This document shows, in pieces, positions 52,291-55,135 of a stretch of 55,135 bases of DNA. The notes below the pieces were generated by a model. It had not been told where the DNA came from and did not search any database. It saw only the letters and a list, made by a program, of their open reading frames with translations. Source of the DNA: Gammaproteobacteria bacterium (lineage in GTDB: Bacteria; Pseudomonadota; Gammaproteobacteria; Ga0077554; Ga007554); contig JAKFXX010000038.1 of NCBI GenBank assembly GCA_021731145.1, forward strand, positions 1 through 55,135, given 5' to 3'. The translations under genes were made by a program, and so were the position numbers. Numbering within the stretch: the stretch's first letter is position 1; each line of letters opens with the position of its first letter.

Positions 52291-53889
52291 CTACACCCGC
52301 AAATCCAATAAGTCAGTACGCGTCTCGTCAATTCGCTTACCATCAGGATCAATTCGATACACTTTGCCTTGCTCACTGCCGATCTCGTACCTGTCAGCAC
52401 CATCGATCGTGACCACCGCCCGGATGATCTGTGAACCACGGAATGTTCCCTTAATTCGCATATTCTCCGTGCTGATCACCCCTTGACCATCAGCCAGCCC
52501 GCTCTTGAAAGTGCCCTCAAATGTGTATGCCCCCCAATTGCGTTTCCCCGTCAGCACTCCATGTCCATCACGTTTGCCATTACTGAAGTCGCCTTCATAG
52601 CGTTCTCCGCCGATCGTGATTTCAATTCCTTGCCCCTGGGACAACCCGCGAATAAACATGCCTTCGTACCGGTAGCCGTCGCTGCGCACCAGAATTCCTT
52701 TGCCATGAAAACTCCCATCCTGGAATTCGCCGTCATAGGTCGCAGATCCCCCTGCAGCGACGAGATGTCCCATACCGTGGTGTAACCCTGACCTAAATTC
52801 CCCTTCGTAGCGAAAGCCTGAGGTGAGGGTTTCCACTCCCTTCCCGTGCAGCACATTGCCGACCCATTCCCCTTCCAACACGTCGCCATTTGTGCGCTGA
52901 TACCTACCACGTCCTTGCCTGTTGCCGCCTACAAATTCTCCATCGTATCGGCCACCATCGGCATATTGAAGAACGCCGTGCCCGTGAAAAGTATCACTGA
53001 TGAATCCGCCTTCGTATCTCGCCCCATTGGCAAATGTCATGGCGCCATGCCCCGTACGGGAATCTTCTACGTAGTCACCCTCATAGGCGTCCCCGGTCGC
53101 AGCTTGAGCTCTGCCCTTGCCTTGGCGTTTCCCGGCAATGAACTCGCCTTCGTAAACTCCGCCATCCGCGTATTTCATTGTGCCCCGCCCGTGCGGAAGA
53201 TCGGCTAAGAATTGGCCCTCATAAATGCCGCCTGTGGCATATCTCATCAAACCTTGGCCCTGCATCTTGTCTTGCACAAATTCGCCGTCGTAATCATTCC
53301 CATTTGGAAAATGCGTCCTTCCGCGGCCCTGCATATGGCCGTTCACGAACTGCCCTTCGAAGCGGGCGCCGCTCGCTAAAACCAACACGCCTTGTCCATG
53401 CATAAAACCGCGGACAAACTCGCCTTCATAGCGGGAGCCGTCAGGATAGATTTCGGTGGCCCGCCCCTGCACGAAGCCATGACTAAAGCGACCCTCTATT
53501 TTTGCTCCATTAAACATTGTCAAGGTGCCCGTTCCATCCGGCAGATTGTTCTGGAATTCGCCATCATAAACGCCATTGTTACGTGGCCCTTTGCCCTCGA
53601 TCATTATCCCCTTCGAGAAGGTACCGATAAACTGCCACTGCCGAAGTGGTAAATTCACGAGTCCCTTACCATCAACGTAGCCGTCCTTACATTCACCCGA
53701 CCAGAAAATGGTCTCGGCTCGATACGACGGATCCGGCTCAAGAAACTTGCAGCCGCGCGTATCCATCAACCACCGTGCGTCCTTCGATAATTCCGCGCCG
53801 TTAGATAATGTTGGGGTCGATGCCAATAGCGGCAGAAAGGCAATACCTATGACCAAAGATCTGCGCGCTTGCAAGAAAATGTACATCAT
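52291..53889 (-). CDS. exported MORN-repeat protein
   Basis: A 532-aa protein. A signal peptide (SLVIGIAFLPLLASTPTLS) is followed by a Cys pair region (GCKFLEPDPS, SGECKDGYVDGKG). Then come about 16 contiguous MORN repeats of 23 residues, such as YEGEFVRGFMHGQGVLVLAS, from roughly residue 105 to 475. A short C-terminal domain ends LDLRV. MORN sheets are scaffolds that bind lipid or protein. The protein would act in the periplasm or outside. No enzymatic domain is fused. It is preceded by a 395-bp gene-free stretch. Confidence 0.88.
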   Translation of the reverse strand: MMYIFLQARRSLVIGIAFLPLLASTPTLSNGAELSKDARWLMDTRGCKFLEPDPSYRAETIFWSGECKDGYVDGKGLVNLPLRQWQFIGTFSKGIMIEGKGPRNNGVYDGEFQNNLPDGTGTLTMFNGAKIEGRFSHGFVQGRATEIYPDGSRYEGEFVRGFMHGQGVLVLASGARFEGQFVNGHMQGRGRTHFPNGNDYDGEFVQDKMQGQGLMRYATGGIYEGQFLADLPHGRGTMKYADGGVYEGEFIAGKRQGKGRAQAATGDAYEGDYVEDSRTGHGAMTFANGARYEGGFISDTFHGHGVLQYADGGRYDGEFVGGNRQGRGRYQRTNGDVLEGEWVGNVLHGKGVETLTSGFRYEGEFRSGLHHGMGHLVAAGGSATYDGEFQDGSFHGKGILVRSDGYRYEGMFIRGLSQGQGIEITIGGERYEGDFSNGKRDGHGVLTGKRNWGAYTFEGTFKSGLADGQGVISTENMRIKGTFRGSQIIRAVVTIDGADRYEIGSEQGKVYRIDPDGKRIDETRTDLLDLRV

Positions 53890-54140
53890 GGCCCCTTATG
53901 GATCGCCTTTACCTAAGCCACTCATCCGGCGTAATTCGCTTCTCTCATTGACGCCCTACATCATTCATAAAAAACGTAATAACCTGATTTAAATCATGAA
54001 TTAGTCTTGCTGGTGGACTTCCTTTTGCACCCTACGTTATTGCACGTTACGCGCGTTTGTGCCCTTCAGGGTAAAAGCGTTGTTTGGCGATAACAGTTTG
54101 ATGAAAGTACGGGTCAATTGCAGTCAAAAACGCTTGGCGG

Positions 54141-54269
54141 ACAGGCGGACGGGGCACCGGTACCATTTCGTGCGCATGGCGCACGCTACGCTTGCTCATC
54201 TCGGGTGCAGCATCAAATCATGGTTAGCCTCCAGATTTGTTCAGGGCACAAGGACAGGCGGACGGGACA
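54141..54269. repeat. pair of short direct repeats
   Basis: GGACAGGCGGACGGGGCACC at about 54139-54158 recurs as GGACAGGCGGACGGGACACC near 54251-54270. The region from 53890 to 54285 has no gene I can support, so these repeats are its only feature. Confidence 0.5.
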
Positions 54270-54285
54270 CCGCATCCTACCGCGC

Positions 54286-54510
54286 TTAACTTCCGGCATC
54301 GTTTTCAATAAACACTCTAAATTGAGAGTGATCCCTGATCGACACTCTTCCGGCATCAACATCAATAACAACATTACAACAAGAGCAAGCTTGATTGTCC
54401 TCTGGCTGGGAGGGTAAAACACTCCCACATCTCAAACATTCGTAATAGATGTTTTTTCCAGCAGGATATCCATTAGAAGGTTCAAAATTAAGCACATTCC
54501 GATTTTTCAT
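54286..54510 (-). CDS. small zinc-ribbon-like protein, candidate immunity protein
   Basis: A 74-aa protein starting MKNRNVLNFEPSNGYPAGKN. Two Cys pairs, YECLRCGSVLPS and ACSCCNVVIDVDAG, suggest a zinc ribbon. The C-terminal RVSIRDHSQFRVFIEND is beta-rich. It follows the TNT toxin gene after 11 bp on the same strand, the position of an immunity gene in polymorphic toxin loci. No known immunity family was recognised, so this role rests on position alone. Confidence 0.6.
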   Translation of the reverse strand: MKNRNVLNFEPSNGYPAGKNIYYECLRCGSVLPSQPEDNQACSCCNVVIDVDAGRVSIRDHSQFRVFIENDAGS

Positions 54511-54521
54511 ATACCGCCCGT

Positions 54522-55135
54522 TTACTGTGATGGTTTCAAATATCCCGAATTAATGAGTTGTTGGATAGTACTAGGTAATTCATATTGCGTACCGCCACCG
54601 GGTTGTCCGAACCAAGAAGCAGCGGGACCCGAATTTACATTCGGGATCGGTTTTATTACCTCATAAGAATTAAGTGGGCGCGACGCCGCCTCAGGCGGCA
54701 ATGACCTCTGGGGAAATGGCGTTCCCTGCGGAGACGCAAAGGTTCCGGTCGGACTGCCATACCGATCAATACGCGCACCCGGCTGGAGTGTAGTCGTTTG
54801 CGGTTCTCCGATAAATCCTCGGCTTGGCGGGTAATAAGTTTGTGGCACATTAGGAGTGGGTGCGGTCTGAGTTGCTCTCGCAGCAGCACCACCTCCTCCG
54901 CCCACTCCACCTCCGCCGAATCCACCTCCGACACCGCAACCGATATCTGACCCACCGCAACCGGGACGGGGAGTATTGGCTGCAAGTTGGAACGAATCAC
55001 TTGAGGACGCGCCACTTCCTTGCTGCCCTATCGTAAACGTGCTTAGACTCTGCGCCCCGGAAGTCAATCCTTCACCCATCCCGCTCAGCGCCAGCGTGTT
55101 CGAGAAATAGCTGGTAGCGCCGGTGGCGGCGTTGG
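54522..55135 (-). CDS. polymorphic toxin C-terminus with TNT (NAD+ glycohydrolase) domain, partial
   Basis: At least 204 residues; the gene runs beyond the window, since the frame is open from base 55135. The first ~90 residues are low-complexity (GCGVGGGFGGGGVGGGGGAA). The end matches the TNT domain: GARIDRYGSPTGTFASPQG, TPFPQRSLPPEA, then PGGGTQYELPSTIQQL and NSGYLKP. TNT enzymes hydrolyse NAD+ and kill target cells; the RYG Arg/Tyr and the GGGTQ Gln are retained. The missing N-terminal part probably holds the delivery domain (RHS or similar). A small gene follows as likely immunity. Confidence 0.85.
   Translation of the reverse strand, partial: NAATGATSYFSNTLALSGMGEGLTSGAQSLSTFTIGQQGSGASSSDSFQLAANTPRPGCGGSDIGCGVGGGFGGGGVGGGGGAAARATQTAPTPNVPQTYYPPSRGFIGEPQTTTLQPGARIDRYGSPTGTFASPQGTPFPQRSLPPEAASRPLNSYEVIKPIPNVNSGPAASWFGQPGGGTQYELPSTIQQLINSGYLKPSQ

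Overview
This window reads as chromosomal DNA of a Gram-negative proteobacterium, most likely a gammaproteobacterium. The evidence is the conserved block tonB-yqgE-ruvX-pyrR-pyrB-pyrC', the heat-shock block hrcA-grpE-dnaK-dnaJ with a CIRCE operator, a LolC/D lipoprotein exporter, an lptM-lysA pair and a PEP-CTERM protein preceded by a sigma-54 type promoter. No rRNA or tRNA gene was seen. The taxonomic call is an inference from gene order, not a marker-gene result.

Layout. (1) 1-331: debris of an IS630-type transposase and a DUF4143 ATPase. (2) 340-10378, all minus strand and mostly overlapping by a few bases: a polysaccharide (EPS/O-antigen) operon with a flippase, a methyltransferase, three glycosyltransferases, a polytopic membrane protein, an AsnB amidotransferase and a sugar-nucleotide epimerase. 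(3) 10.5-22.8 kb: an accessory island on the minus strand. An almost normal fcl gene is surrounded by broken sugar-nucleotide genes (gmd, neuC) and a dense set of toxin-antitoxin modules: five HEPN/MNT pairs, DUF433/DUF5615, YgiT/DUF4258, VapBC and an ORF6N gene. Seven copies of one segment carrying the first ~60 codons of gmd separate these modules. The island ends at an EPS-type MarR regulator. (4) 22.9-29.4 kb, plus strand: a Gx transporter, TonB, YqgE, RuvX and pyrimidine genes, with a cupin gene between pyrR and pyrB. (5) 29.5-34.8 kb: dnaJ, dnaK, grpE and hrcA on the minus strand. (6) 34.9-46.2 kb: nadK, comEC, a DUF2062 gene, lolDC, a CaCA antiporter, a Ca2+-type P-ATPase, lptM and lysA. 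(7) 46.2-55.1 kb, accessory again: ccdAB, a decayed DinJ/YafQ pair, a PEP-CTERM protein, a class V aminotransferase, a RAYT transposase with its terminal repeats, a 16-repeat MORN protein, and the C-terminus of a TNT-domain toxin with a small candidate immunity gene.

Main observations. First, toxin-antitoxin genes sit exactly in front of sugar-nucleotide genes, and their stop codons overlap the gmd, fcl and neuC start codons by 4-8 bases. The gmd start region is copied seven times in that setting, yet no intact gmd exists in the window. Second, a family of short repeat elements has inserted in frame into unrelated genes: a 51-bp form in fcl and in a DUF5615 toxin, a 120-bp form in a gmd copy, and related forms in hrcA and the P-type ATPase. 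Third, a MITE with a TCTA target duplication, a shared GTTCA-N5-TGAAC palindrome ahead of the MarR gene and one mntA gene, and a threefold motif upstream of the PEP-CTERM gene suggest mobile and regulatory structure that the genes alone do not explain.
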